64,000 nucleotides of DNA, taken from NCBI RefSeq assembly GCF_014199255.1, contig NZ_JACIJF010000002.1, forward strand, positions 1 to 64,000, read 5' to 3'. This DNA is from Sphingomonas xinjiangensis (GTDB lineage Bacteria; Pseudomonadota; Alphaproteobacteria; Sphingomonadales; Sphingomonadaceae). The position numbers and the translations under genes were made by a program. Positions 25,708 to 34,220 of this stretch are shown piece by piece; the stretch's first letter is position 1; each line of letters starts with the position of its first letter. The notes beneath the pieces were generated by a model, which saw nothing but the letters and a program-made list of their open reading frames with translations, made no database searches and was not told where the DNA came from.

Positions 25708-26046
25708 ATGCTGCGGAGCATGAATCCGGCTGGAAACGTTCTGATGCTTGTGCTCGCCTGTGCACTTGCCGGGTGCGCGGGTGAGCGAACACGGAAGCCC
25801 TTTACCATATCGCTTCGCGGCGTGGGCACGGCGTGCATCACCAAGGTTCAGGGGCGCACGGTGACGATGGACGAGTTGCTCGCGATGGCAGCGCCGGCAG
25901 CGAAGATCGAGCCGCGGGCGCATGTACGTACGGATGCTAGCGTGTCCTACCGGTGCATCGCCGGGCTGATCTACAGGTTGCAGCATGTCGGGTTCGAGTG
26001 GGTCGATGTCGGACCCAAGCCGGGACAGGTGCCGATCGGCAAGTAA
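25708..26046 (+). CDS. Small lipoprotein resembling the periplasmic domain of ExbD/TolR
   Basis: The 112-residue product has a lipoprotein signal with lipobox LAGC near residue 23. The remainder (TACITKVQGRTVTMDELLAM, then a predicted strand-helix pattern with RAHVRTDASVSYRCIAGLIY and GFEWVDVGPKPG) resembles the periplasmic half of ExbD/TolR, the energising partner of TonB. It lacks the ExbD transmembrane helix, which the lipid anchor would replace. It is divergent from the siderophore receptor. The start could also be the ATG at 25720. The family link is judged by eye. Confidence 0.6.
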   Translation: MLRSMNPAGNVLMLVLACALAGCAGERTRKPFTISLRGVGTACITKVQGRTVTMDELLAMAAPAAKIEPRAHVRTDASVSYRCIAGLIYRLQHVGFEWVDVGPKPGQVPIGK

Positions 26047-26068
26047 GCGGGGGTGCCAGACCCCTTGG

Positions 26069-26102
26069 TCGGGCGCGGTACCGATAGCGGCGCCGCGCCC
26101 GA
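26069..26102. terminator. GC-rich hairpin between convergent genes
   Basis: TCGGGCGCGG at 26069-26078 pairs fully with CCGCGCCCGA at 26093-26102 in the 63-base gap between the small lipoprotein and the GMC gene. There is no T-run on either side, so it may slow rather than end transcription. Confidence 0.4.
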
Positions 26103-26109
26103 TCCTCGG

Positions 26110-27786
26110 TCAGGCTTGCCGCATCTGCTTGACGGCGTGATCGGCGGCGCGGGCAGTAAGCGCCATGAAGGTAAGCGACGGGTTTACGCAGGAGACCGAC
26201 GCCATCTGCGCACCGTCGGTGACATAGAGATTGGCGGCGTCGTGCGCCTGGCTCCAGCCGTTGAGAACCGAGTTGCGCGGATCGGCGCCCATACGCGCGC
26301 CGCCCATTTCGTGGATGGCGTCGCCGGGAACATGCTCACCTTCATAGCTGGTGACGTTGTTGAGGCCGGCGGCCTTGAGCATCTTTTCGCCCTCTTCTTT
26401 GGCATCGGCCATCATGCGCAGCTCGTTCTCGCGGAAGCGGACGTCGAAACGCATGAGCGGCACGCCGAAGCGGTCCACCTTGCTGGAATGCAGCGAGACG
26501 CGGTTGTCCTTGTACGGCAGGCATTCACCGAACGCGCCCATGCTGAACTTCCAGGGCGTATAACCGCGCATGCCCTGCTTCATCGACGCGCCGAACCCGA
26601 CCGGCGCGGCAGGGTCGCGGCGCGCGCTGCCCTGATAGCCATAGCCGCGCTTGAAGCCGACGCCCTCCTCACCGCCGATGTTGCGGAAGCGCGGGACGTA
26701 CACCCCGCCGGGGCGCCGGCCATATTCGATATAGTCGGTCATGCCCGGGATCTCACCCTCCACACCGACGCGGAAGATGTGGTCCATGACATAGCGGCCG
26801 AGCGTGCCGCTGCCGTCGAAATGGCTGCGCTCGCTGCCGGGCTGGCGCGAGTTCATCAGGATCTGCGTCGAGGCCATGGCCGAGGCGCACAGGAAGACGA
26901 GATCGGCCGAAACCGTCTGCGCCTGCCCCGTCTTGGCATCGACGTAGCGGACGCCCGTGACACGCTTTTTGGCCGCGTCATAGTTGAGGTTGGTGACGAC
27001 CGCGTCCGATTGCAGCGTCAGCCGCCCGGTGGCGCGTGCGGCGGGAAGCGTCACTGCCTGGGTGGAGAAATAGGCGCCGAACGAGCAGCCATTGCCGCAC
27101 TGGTTGCGCATCTGGCACTTGGTGCGGTTCTGTTCCGGCTTGTCCTCGGTCAGGTTGGACAGGCGGGTGTTGATCAGCTTGCGGCCGGGGAACTTGGATT
27201 CCAGCCGCTGCTTCAGCCACTTTTCCGCGACGTTCATCGGGATCGGCGGCTGGAACTCGCTGTCGGGCAGATACGGCAGGTTCTCGCGCGATCCCGAGAC
27301 GCCGATATAGTTCTCGACATAGCGGTACCACGGTTCGACATCGTTGTAGCCGATTGGCCACGCGCCATCAATGCCGTCGCGCTTGTTCGCTTCGAAGTCC
27401 TCGGGTGCCCAGCGAAAGCTCCACCGGCCCCAGATCAGCGACTTGCCGCCCACTGCGCCGGGACGGATCCAGTAGAACTTCTCGCCTTCGTCAAAGGCAT
27501 AAGGGTTCAGCCGGTCGTCATTGTAGAATTTCTGGTTGCTCGGCGCGACATAGCCGTGCTTGGCGATGAAATAATCGCTGTCGACCAGTGCCTTGGGCAT
27601 GATGTTGCGGGCGGGTACTTCGAAGGCGGGCTTGCCATCGTAAGGATAGCCCTCGCCGTGCTCCACCATGATGCCGCGATCGAGCATCAGCACCCGCAGC
27701 CCCTTTTCAGTCAATTCCTTGGCGGCGAAACCACCGCTGACACCCGAACCGATGACGATTGCGTCGAACCTGTTGGTCGAAGCCAT
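26110..27786 (-). CDS. GMC-family flavoprotein dehydrogenase, large subunit (sugar dehydrogenase type)
   Basis: The 558-residue product is a GMC oxidoreductase with the FAD-binding VIGSGVSGGFAAKEL at residues 11-25 and the C-terminal block DGAQMASVSCVNPSLTFMAL. It has the Cys cluster C-x5-C-x3-C (CQMRNQCGNGC, near residue 225). The same spacing holds a 3Fe-4S cluster in bacterial FAD-glucose dehydrogenases. It has no leader of its own and probably leaves the cytoplasm with the Tat-borne small subunit encoded at 28652. Electrons would pass to the cytochrome c of the cluster. Likely reaction: oxidation of a sugar or glycoside, perhaps at C3. Confidence 0.85.
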   Translation of the reverse strand: MASTNRFDAIVIGSGVSGGFAAKELTEKGLRVLMLDRGIMVEHGEGYPYDGKPAFEVPARNIMPKALVDSDYFIAKHGYVAPSNQKFYNDDRLNPYAFDEGEKFYWIRPGAVGGKSLIWGRWSFRWAPEDFEANKRDGIDGAWPIGYNDVEPWYRYVENYIGVSGSRENLPYLPDSEFQPPIPMNVAEKWLKQRLESKFPGRKLINTRLSNLTEDKPEQNRTKCQMRNQCGNGCSFGAYFSTQAVTLPAARATGRLTLQSDAVVTNLNYDAAKKRVTGVRYVDAKTGQAQTVSADLVFLCASAMASTQILMNSRQPGSERSHFDGSGTLGRYVMDHIFRVGVEGEIPGMTDYIEYGRRPGGVYVPRFRNIGGEEGVGFKRGYGYQGSARRDPAAPVGFGASMKQGMRGYTPWKFSMGAFGECLPYKDNRVSLHSSKVDRFGVPLMRFDVRFRENELRMMADAKEEGEKMLKAAGLNNVTSYEGEHVPGDAIHEMGGARMGADPRNSVLNGWSQAHDAANLYVTDGAQMASVSCVNPSLTFMALTARAADHAVKQMRQA

Positions 27787-27812
27787 GTTCTTTTATCCTC
27801 TCCGAAGCGCGT

Positions 27813-28655
27813 TCAGAACCGCAGTGCGCGCAGCGTGTTGAAGCTGGTGGTGATGTCGGGGAGGTAAGGCGCGGGCGCCTCGTCATTCTCGACATAGAAA
27901 TGCTGCACGCCGGCGCTGCCGGCCAGCTTGAACAGCGCAGCGAAATCGGTGGTGCCCTGCCCCACTGCGGTCATGCTGCGGTCTGCGCGCATGTCCTTGA
28001 CGTGATAGGCGTATATGCGGCGCGACAATCGCTGGATCAACGCGGCGGCGCTTTCACCGGCACGCGCCGCCCAGTAGAGATCGAGTTCGATCTTCACCAG
28101 CGCAGGATCGGTTTCCTTCAAGAACCGATCGTACAGACTGACGCCGCCCGGCTTCGTCGTGAACTCGAAGTCGTGATTGTGGTACGCGAAGCCCAGACCA
28201 GCCTTGTTCAGGTCCGTAGCGAAGCGATTGAAGTTGGGCAGCGCGGCCTGCCAGCCCTGCTCGGTGCGGTGCTGGTCAGTCATGTAGGGAAGCACGACCG
28301 TGTCGGCGCCCAGCGCCTTGGCCATCGCGACCGAGCGGTCGAACTGGCCGAACAGCGCATCATAGCCGACATGGATCGACGGGGCGCGGAGGCCGAGCCG
28401 GTCCATGGTCTTGCGCAGCATGGCGTGGTCCATGGTATCATAGCCGCCGCCGCCGAATTCAACTTCGCGGTAGCCGATGCGGGCGATCTTCTCGAGCGTG
28501 CCCGCCGGATCCTTCTGGAAGAGGTCGCGCACGGTATAGAGCTGGATTCCGATCGCCTTGATCTGCGCGGCGGAAGCGGCCGGGATCAGAGGACTCGTGA
28601 CGGCCACGGCTGCGATGCCAGTGGCACCGCCAAGCAAGGAACGACGGCTGATCAT
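27813..28655 (-). CDS. Tat-exported sugar phosphate isomerase/epimerase-like TIM barrel
   Basis: The 280-residue protein has a twin-arginine leader (MISRRSLLGGATGIAAVAVT). Its AP-endonuclease-2-type TIM barrel contains IGIQLYTVRDLFQKDPAGTL near residue 36, GYREVEFGGGGYD, AYHNHDFEFT near residue 158, and VKIELDLYWAARAGE. The acidic and His residues fit the usual metal site. Relatives act as isomerases, or as lyases and hydratases on 3-keto-sugars. The leader places it in the periplasm, with the GMC dehydrogenase. Its ATG overlaps the stop of the small-subunit gene. Confidence 0.83.
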   Translation of the reverse strand: MISRRSLLGGATGIAAVAVTSPLIPAASAAQIKAIGIQLYTVRDLFQKDPAGTLEKIARIGYREVEFGGGGYDTMDHAMLRKTMDRLGLRAPSIHVGYDALFGQFDRSVAMAKALGADTVVLPYMTDQHRTEQGWQAALPNFNRFATDLNKAGLGFAYHNHDFEFTTKPGGVSLYDRFLKETDPALVKIELDLYWAARAGESAAALIQRLSRRIYAYHVKDMRADRSMTAVGQGTTDFAALFKLAGSAGVQHFYVENDEAPAPYLPDITTSFNTLRALRF

Positions 28656-29221
28656 GCGCTGTACACCTTGTTGACCTGAGAATAGGGAAACTCGCCGTTA
28701 TATTCCCCCGGCACGGGCAGGTATTCGCGCTCTTGCGTGATCCCGACCTCCGACGTGTAATAGCCGGTGACGACGAGCTGGCGGAACGCTTCGAAGAACT
28801 CCTTGCCCGAGGGCAGCTGGTCGTTCATCGCGAGGGTGAGCAGCGCGTCCTGTTGCGCGGGCGTCGCACGTTCGGCCGGCACCTTGTAATCGCGCTGACT
28901 GCGCGCCGAAACCGCGTCGAGCCCGGCCAGGATCGGCTTGCGGTCCCCCGGCGTGCCCCAATCGGCCAGCAGCTTCTCAATAAACGCAGGCACACCCGCG
29001 GCGATGGCGCCGGGTGTATCCGTCGTCGGGATCACCCGCTCGCTCAGCGCCGACACCAGCGCGCGCTGCGCGGGGGTGAACACCGCAACGCTGGGTGGTC
29101 CTTCGCTGATTACCGGGATGCGCGACGCCTGGGCTGCCCCGGCAGCGCGGGCGATCGGCGCGAACAATCCCGCACCGAACATTCCGACCACGCCGGCAAG
29201 CGCGGTTCTACGATCGATCAC
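28652..29221 (-). CDS. Gluconate 2-dehydrogenase subunit 3-like small subunit with Tat leader
   Basis: The 189-residue product starts with a Tat leader (IDRRTALAGVVGMFGAGLFA) and continues as a gluconate 2-dehydrogenase subunit 3 domain (FTPAQRALVSALSERVIPTT, residues about 48-67, and the ending GYYTSEVGITQEREYLPVPG). Such subunits pair with GMC flavoproteins and carry them through the Tat system. I choose GTG at 29221, preceded by AGGAGAG; the open frame upstream overlaps the next gene. The partner is almost certainly the GMC protein at 26110, two genes downstream. Confidence 0.88.
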   Translation of the reverse strand: MIDRRTALAGVVGMFGAGLFAPIARAAGAAQASRIPVISEGPPSVAVFTPAQRALVSALSERVIPTTDTPGAIAAGVPAFIEKLLADWGTPGDRKPILAGLDAVSARSQRDYKVPAERATPAQQDALLTLAMNDQLPSGKEFFEAFRQLVVTGYYTSEVGITQEREYLPVPGEYNGEFPYSQVNKVYSA

Positions 29222-29309
29222 TTGCTCTCTCCTACCAGGTTCTTGGCGATCTCCGCTGCCTTCAGCGGACCCACCACGAGTTCCAACAACGTTGCGGAGG
29301 GCGGCGCCC

Positions 29310-30236
29310 TCACGCGCCAGCCCCATTCTGCGCATCGATCGCGCGATAGGCGGCGATCAAACGCTCTTCGCCGGCACGCCCCGCGACCGAATTGCCATGT
29401 TCCATGCCGATCACGCCGGCGTAGCCGCGCGCGCGCAACCAGCGGACGATGTTGGCATAATTGATCTCACCGGTTCCCGGCTCGTTGCGGCCGGGATTGT
29501 CGCCGAACTGGATATAGCCGATCTCGCTCCAGCAGGTTTCCAGCACCGGAATGAGGTTACCGGACTGGATCTGCTCATGATACAGGTCGGCCAGGATCTT
29601 GACCCCGGCGCTGTTCGCGCCGCGCGCCACTGCGAACCCTTGTGCTATGCTCTGCATATACACGCCGGGATGGTTGGTGCGGGTGTTGAGCGGCTCCATC
29701 ACCATGGCGATGCCGTGCGGTGCGACGATGTCGCCGGCAGCGCGCATCACATCGATGATCCGCGCGGTCTGGATGTCCACCGGCACCTTGGGATCCAGGA
29801 AGCCGGTGACCACCGTCATGCGCGTGGCATTCAGCCGCTTGGCCACGTCAACTGCGCTACGGACATCGGCCAGGAACGCGTCGCGCTCCGCACCGTCCGT
29901 TGCGCCCAGCAAGGGACGCGACTGGCTCCATTTGGGCATGCTGGCGACGAACACACCCATGGTCATGCCGCGCTGCTGAAGCGCCTTAGCCATCTGAGTC
30001 TGCTGCGCGACCGGACGAGCGCGGGCTTCATTGTCCTCCCAGGCGGTGAAGCCCTGGTCGGCCGCGAAGGCGATCTGCTCGATCAGCCCGCCGCGGCTGG
30101 CGAAGCTGCCCTCGTGCGGCGCATAACCAAGCGAGAAGCGGGCAGCGTTGGACCTGACGCCCTGCGCCCCCGCCATTCCGGCCAACAGCGGTGAAGCGGC
30201 CCCGGCGGCCAGCAGCGTGCGCCGCGTTATCGTCAT
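29310..30236 (-). CDS. Tat-exported hydroxypyruvate isomerase-like TIM barrel
   Basis: The 308-residue product has a Tat leader (TITRRTLLAAGAASPLLAGM). The barrel is of the hydroxypyruvate isomerase and sugar epimerase type, with IAMVMEPLNTRTNHPGVY near residue 175, ILADLYHEQIQSGNL and YIQFGDNPGRNEPGTGEINY. Glu and His residues at these places form the usual metal site. As with the other exported TIM barrel here, a periplasmic step on an oxidised sugar is likely. The exact reaction cannot be told. Confidence 0.82.
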   Translation of the reverse strand: MTITRRTLLAAGAASPLLAGMAGAQGVRSNAARFSLGYAPHEGSFASRGGLIEQIAFAADQGFTAWEDNEARARPVAQQTQMAKALQQRGMTMGVFVASMPKWSQSRPLLGATDGAERDAFLADVRSAVDVAKRLNATRMTVVTGFLDPKVPVDIQTARIIDVMRAAGDIVAPHGIAMVMEPLNTRTNHPGVYMQSIAQGFAVARGANSAGVKILADLYHEQIQSGNLIPVLETCWSEIGYIQFGDNPGRNEPGTGEINYANIVRWLRARGYAGVIGMEHGNSVAGRAGEERLIAAYRAIDAQNGAGA

Positions 30237-30249
30237 GCCCGCACCGTGA

Positions 30250-30630
30250 TCATTTCGCGCCTTCCGCTTTGAGGTAGGCGATGATTGCCTTACGCTTGGC
30301 CGGATCGGCCATGCCGATCGGCATGCGGGTGCCCGGCACCTTCTTGGTCGGCGCGGCGAGGAACTGGTCGAGCGTCGCGTCGTCCCAGCGCAGTTTAGAT
30401 TTCTTGAGCGCCGCCGAATAGTTGAAGCCCGGCACCGATGCCGCAGGCCGGCCGACGACGCCGTTCAGATTGGGGCCGACGCCGTTCCTGCCGCCCTTCT
30501 GGACCGTGTGGCACGCCTTGCACGCGGCAAAGGCGGGCGGCGCCGCGGTCTGCGCCTCGGTGGGCACGGTGGCAACCACCAGCGCGCCGGCAGCACCGGC
30601 TCCAGCTGCCAAACACATGAAAAGCTTCAT
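30250..30630 (-). CDS. Periplasmic class I cytochrome c
   Basis: This 126-residue exported protein (signal peptide ending near TEAQ, residue 27) has one haem-binding CKACH motif near residue 37. A likely axial Met lies in PGTRMPIG near residue 101, as in small soluble c-type cytochromes. Between the Gfo/Idh gene, which its start overlaps, and the dehydrogenase subunits, it most likely takes electrons from the GMC flavoprotein to the respiratory chain. Confidence 0.9.
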   Translation of the reverse strand: MKLFMCLAAGAGAAGALVVATVPTEAQTAAPPAFAACKACHTVQKGGRNGVGPNLNGVVGRPAASVPGFNYSAALKKSKLRWDDATLDQFLAAPTKKVPGTRMPIGMADPAKRKAIIAYLKAEGAK

Positions 30631-31775
30631 TCATTCTCTCCAGACTCGATACTGGTCCATTTCTGCGCCGATGCCGCGTTCGCGACAACCGCTTCAACGA
30701 ACTTCATGGTGCGCAGACCATCAGGGACACCGGGGAACCAGATGCCGGCGGTGCCGCGGATCGCGGCGCCGAATGCGCGGTACAGATTGGCGAACGCCTC
30801 GACATATCCTTCGGGATGCCCTGCCGGGGTTCGCAGCAGCGGAAGCGTCGACGCCTGGAGTCCAGGCCCCCCTGCCCGTACGACTTCGGCAGGACGATCG
30901 AGCCAGCGCAGCGTCAGCGTATTGGGCTCCATCTGCGCCCATTCGAGTCCGCCGCGTTCGCCATGAATGCGCAGCTTCAGCCCATTCTCTTCCCCGGCTG
31001 CGACTTGCGACGCCTTGAGCGTGCCGCGCGCGCCGCCTTCGAAGCGGAGCAGCGCGCTGACATCGTCGTCCAGGCGACGGTTCGGCACGTGGATGGAAAG
31101 ATCGGCGGACACCGACTCCACCCGCAAGCCGGAGACATGCTCGGCCAGCTGAAAGGCGTGCGTACCGATATCGCCCAGACAGCCGCCCAGCCCGGCGCGC
31201 GCCGGATCGGTGCGCCATTCGGCCTGCTTGTTGCCTTGGGTATCGATCGGCTGGCTGAGCCAGCCTTGAAGATACTCCGCCTGCACCAGCCGAATCTTGC
31301 CGAAGTCGCCGCGTGCCACGCGAGCCCGCGCTTCTTCGACCATCGGATAGCCACTATAGGTGAACGCCAAGCCAAAGCGGCATCCGCTGCGGTCCACCGC
31401 CTGAGCGATCGCCTGCGCTTCGGCGACGCTCATCGCCATCGGCTTTTCGCAGAACACGTGAAAACCCGCCTCCAGGGCGGCAATCGCCATCGGCGCGTGG
31501 AGATGGTTGGGAGTGACGATGCTGATCGCGTCGATCCGCGCATCAGCCGGCAGCGCGCGCTCGCCTTCCAGCATCTCCTCGAACGAGGCGTAAACCCGCT
31601 GCGGATCGAGGCCAAGCTGTGTGCCCGTGCGCCCGTTGCGGCCAGCGTCGGTGCTGAACGCGCCCGCGACCAGCCGCCAGTCGCCGTCGAGTGCCGCTGC
31701 CATGCGATGGATGGCGCCGATAAAGGCGCCCTCGCCGCCGCCCACCATGCCCAGCTTCAGCGCGGACGCAGTCAT
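30627..31775 (-). CDS. Gfo/Idh/MocA-family oxidoreductase
   Basis: The 382-residue product has the NAD(P)-binding start [20 protein letters not shown], the family's EKP motif ([16 protein letters not shown] near residue 110) and the [20 protein letters not shown] substrate-side stretch. Members oxidise or reduce sugars and inositols, and several reduce 3-keto-sugars. It has no leader, so it acts in the cytoplasm. Four-base overlaps join it to the isomerase gene before it and the cytochrome gene after it. Confidence 0.9.
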   Translation of the reverse strand: MTASALKLGMVGGGEGAFIGAIHRMAAALDGDWRLVAGAFSTDAGRNGRTGTQLGLDPQRVYASFEEMLEGERALPADARIDAISIVTPNHLHAPMAIAALEAGFHVFCEKPMAMSVAEAQAIAQAVDRSGCRFGLAFTYSGYPMVEEARARVARGDFGKIRLVQAEYLQGWLSQPIDTQGNKQAEWRTDPARAGLGGCLGDIGTHAFQLAEHVSGLRVESVSADLSIHVPNRRLDDDVSALLRFEGGARGTLKASQVAAGEENGLKLRIHGERGGLEWAQMEPNTLTLRWLDRPAEVVRAGGPGLQASTLPLLRTPAGHPEGYVEAFANLYRAFGAAIRGTAGIWFPGVPDGLRTMKFVEAVVANAASAQKWTSIESGENE

Positions 31776-32848
31776 GCCTGATCCGATCCTTGCCGCGCGG
31801 ACAGGCCGAGCAATTTGCGGATCGATGCGCGATCCGCACCGCTGGCGGCGAAATCGTCAAACGCGCGATCGGTCACGTCGATGATATGGCTGCTGATAAA
31901 GGGTGCGCCTTCGCGTGCACCGTCTTCAGCCCGCTTCAGCGCGCATTCCCATTCGAGCACGGCCCAGCCGGCATAACCATATTGGGCAAGCTTGCTGAAG
32001 ACGCCAACAAAGTCGACCTGGCCATCGCCCGTCGAGCGGAAGCGGCCGGCGCGGTTCACCCAGCTTTCGTAGCCGCCATAGACGCCGGTGCGTCCGTTCG
32101 GATTGAACTCGGCATCCTTGACATGGAAGCACGCGATCCGATCGTGATAGCGGTCGATGAAATCCAGATAATCGAGCTGTTGCAGCACATAATGCGATGG
32201 ATCGAACAGAATGCGCGCGCGGGGGTGACCGTTCACCTCGGCAAGGAAGCGCTCCCAAGTCGCACCGTCGTGCAGATCCTCGCCGGGATGAACCTCAAAG
32301 GCGCAGTCCACCCCGACTTCCTCGAACACGTCGAGGATCGGCGTCCAGCGGCGCGCGAGCTCGGCAAAGGCTTCCTCGACCAGCCCGGCGGGACGCTGCG
32401 GCCAGGGATAGACATAGGGCCAGGCGAGCGCGCCCGAAAAAGTGGCGTGCGCCGAAAGCCCCAAATTGGCGCTGGCCCGCGCGGCGAGCTTGACCTGCTC
32501 AACCGCCCAGGCCTGCCGCTCGGCCGGCTTGCCGTGCAGATGCGCCGGCGCGAAGCCGTCAAACAGCGTGTCATAGGCAGGATGCACTGCCACCAGCTGC
32601 CCTTGCAGGTGCGTCGACAGTTCGGTCGGCTCGATCCCGAACTTGGCGAGCCGGCCGCGCAGATCGTCGCAATAATCCTTGCTCGCCGCGGCCTGCTCCA
32701 GGTCGATCAGCCGAGGATCGCAGGGAATCTGCACGCCGACATAGCCCAGCCCCCCGGCCCATTCCGCCAGATGATCCAGCGTATCGAACGGCGCCTCGCT
32801 GCCCAGGAATTGGGCCAGGAAAATGCCGGGGCCCTTCATCGCGGTCAT
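31772..32848 (-). CDS. Cytoplasmic sugar phosphate isomerase/epimerase
   Basis: A 358-residue TIM-barrel protein without a leader. Conserved pieces are [20 protein letters not shown] at the start, [19 protein letters not shown] near residue 190, [20 protein letters not shown] and [20 protein letters not shown]. These form the metal-binding Glu/His/Asp pattern of the family. It is the cytoplasmic counterpart of the two exported barrels in this cluster. It overlaps the Gfo/Idh start (ATGA) and the stop of the transporter gene. Substrate unknown; a keto-sugar is a fair guess. Confidence 0.88.
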   Translation of the reverse strand: MTAMKGPGIFLAQFLGSEAPFDTLDHLAEWAGGLGYVGVQIPCDPRLIDLEQAAASKDYCDDLRGRLAKFGIEPTELSTHLQGQLVAVHPAYDTLFDGFAPAHLHGKPAERQAWAVEQVKLAARASANLGLSAHATFSGALAWPYVYPWPQRPAGLVEEAFAELARRWTPILDVFEEVGVDCAFEVHPGEDLHDGATWERFLAEVNGHPRARILFDPSHYVLQQLDYLDFIDRYHDRIACFHVKDAEFNPNGRTGVYGGYESWVNRAGRFRSTGDGQVDFVGVFSKLAQYGYAGWAVLEWECALKRAEDGAREGAPFISSHIIDVTDRAFDDFAASGADRASIRKLLGLSARQGSDQA

Positions 32849-34095
32849 GCGCGCACCTCAGCCTTGCTGTTGTCTTTGAAAGTCAGCTGGAACAGCACGG
32901 CGATCACCGCGGCGGCGACCGCCGGATACCACCACATATGCTGCCAATCGGCGACCGACGGGTTGGCCGGGAGCTGCGCATAGAGCAGCCCGCCGATCTG
33001 CGATCCGAGCAGCATGCCCACGCCATAGGTGAACAGCGTCAGCATGCCCTGCGCCTGCGCGTTCACGCCCTTGGGCGAGGCGATCGTGCCGGTGTAGATC
33101 GCTCCGGCGACGAAGAAGAAGTCGTAGCACACGCCATGCAGCGCGACGCCGAGATAGATCGCCCAGAGCGAGTCGCCACCATCGCCAATCGCGAACAGCG
33201 CATAGCGCAGCGCCCAGGCGATCATGCCGACCAGCAGCAGCGGCTTCACGCCGAAGCGGCGATACAGCACCGGCATCGAGAACATGAACGCCAGCTCGGA
33301 CATCTGCCCGATCGACATGGTGCCGCCGACATTCTCGATCCCCGCGGTGCCGAGATAGGCCGAGGCATAGGCGTAATACATCGCCAGCGGAATCGAGATC
33401 AGCGTGGCGCAGACGATGAAGATCAGGAACGAGCGGTTACGCATCAGCCCGAATGCTTCGACGCACAGCACGTCGCGCAGGACGTTGCCGCTTTGCGGCG
33501 CGTCGGGTTCGACCTTGGGCAGCGTGACGCTGTACAGCCCGAGCGCGATGGACACGACTCCTGCCACCACGAAGATCTGCGGGCTCGCCGACAGTCCTGC
33601 CCAGCCGATGATCAGACCGGCGGCGATCCAGCCGAGCGTGCCGAACGCGCGCACGAAGGGGAAACGGTCGACTCGCTCGCCAAAGCTCTTGAGCGCGATT
33701 GTGTTGGCGAGGCCGACGGTCGGCATGTAGAGGATCATGTAGCCCAGCAGCAGCCAGACGAAGCTGTTGCCATGCTCGGGCGTCACCAGCGTTGGAAGGA
33801 CAAACAACAGCACGCCTCCCACGAGATGGAGGACGACCATCAGCATCTTGGGGCTGAAATAGCGGGCCGCCGCCATGCCGAGCAGGAACGACCCGACAAT
33901 CGACGCGATCGGCCCGACCGAAAAGGCGTTCGCGATCAGATTGCCGATGCCGACGGTCTGCATCACCAGGCCGAGCGTGACGTTCCACGCACCCCAGACG
34001 AAGAATTGCATGAACATCAGCGCGCTCAGGCGCCCCGTCATCATCCCCGATGCCGGGCGCACCGCACCCGTAAGCGTGCCTTCAGCAGCGACCAT
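32845..34095 (-). CDS. MFS transporter of the nucleoside:H+ symporter (NupG-like) family
   Basis: The 416-residue protein has twelve hydrophobic segments. Its text FMQFFVWGAWNVTLGLVMQT (from about residue 29), then MILYMPTVGLANTIALKSFG and FVRAFGTLGWIAAGLIIGWA, follows NupG/XapB nucleoside symporters. Many relatives in sugar clusters carry sugars or glycosides instead, and the neighbours suggest that here. I choose the ATG at 34095, preceded by GGGGAGGA. It is the first gene of the leftward operon, opposite the LacI gene, with a palindromic operator between them. Confidence 0.87.
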   Translation of the reverse strand: MVAAEGTLTGAVRPASGMMTGRLSALMFMQFFVWGAWNVTLGLVMQTVGIGNLIANAFSVGPIASIVGSFLLGMAAARYFSPKMLMVVLHLVGGVLLFVLPTLVTPEHGNSFVWLLLGYMILYMPTVGLANTIALKSFGERVDRFPFVRAFGTLGWIAAGLIIGWAGLSASPQIFVVAGVVSIALGLYSVTLPKVEPDAPQSGNVLRDVLCVEAFGLMRNRSFLIFIVCATLISIPLAMYYAYASAYLGTAGIENVGGTMSIGQMSELAFMFSMPVLYRRFGVKPLLLVGMIAWALRYALFAIGDGGDSLWAIYLGVALHGVCYDFFFVAGAIYTGTIASPKGVNAQAQGMLTLFTYGVGMLLGSQIGGLLYAQLPANPSVADWQHMWWYPAVAAAVIAVLFQLTFKDNSKAEVRA

Positions 34096-34160
34096 GCGCT
34101 TGTCCTCCCCGAAGCAGTTTGCCTGCTCTCCAGATCCCAAGCCTATGCAGCGCGATCGTG

Positions 34161-34178
34161 GATGTAAAGGATTACATC
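34161..34178. promoter_or_regulatory. Perfect LacI-type operator palindrome
   Basis: GATGTAA AGGA TTACATC is a perfect 7-base inverted repeat with a four-base centre. It lies midway in the 125-base gap between the divergent transporter operon and LacI gene, so one regulator could control both directions. The dyad TGTAA-N4-TTACA is of LacI/GalR type. Confidence 0.75.
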
Positions 34179-34220
34179 ACGCCCTCTCGACACGGTTCGC
34201 CGACGGGCACATGAAGCGGT

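Noticed and set aside
32938-34167. Long plus-strand open frame opposite the NupG-like transporter
   Set aside because: Very rich in Arg, His, Gln and Asp with no fold signal; the minus strand has a clear twelve-helix transporter.
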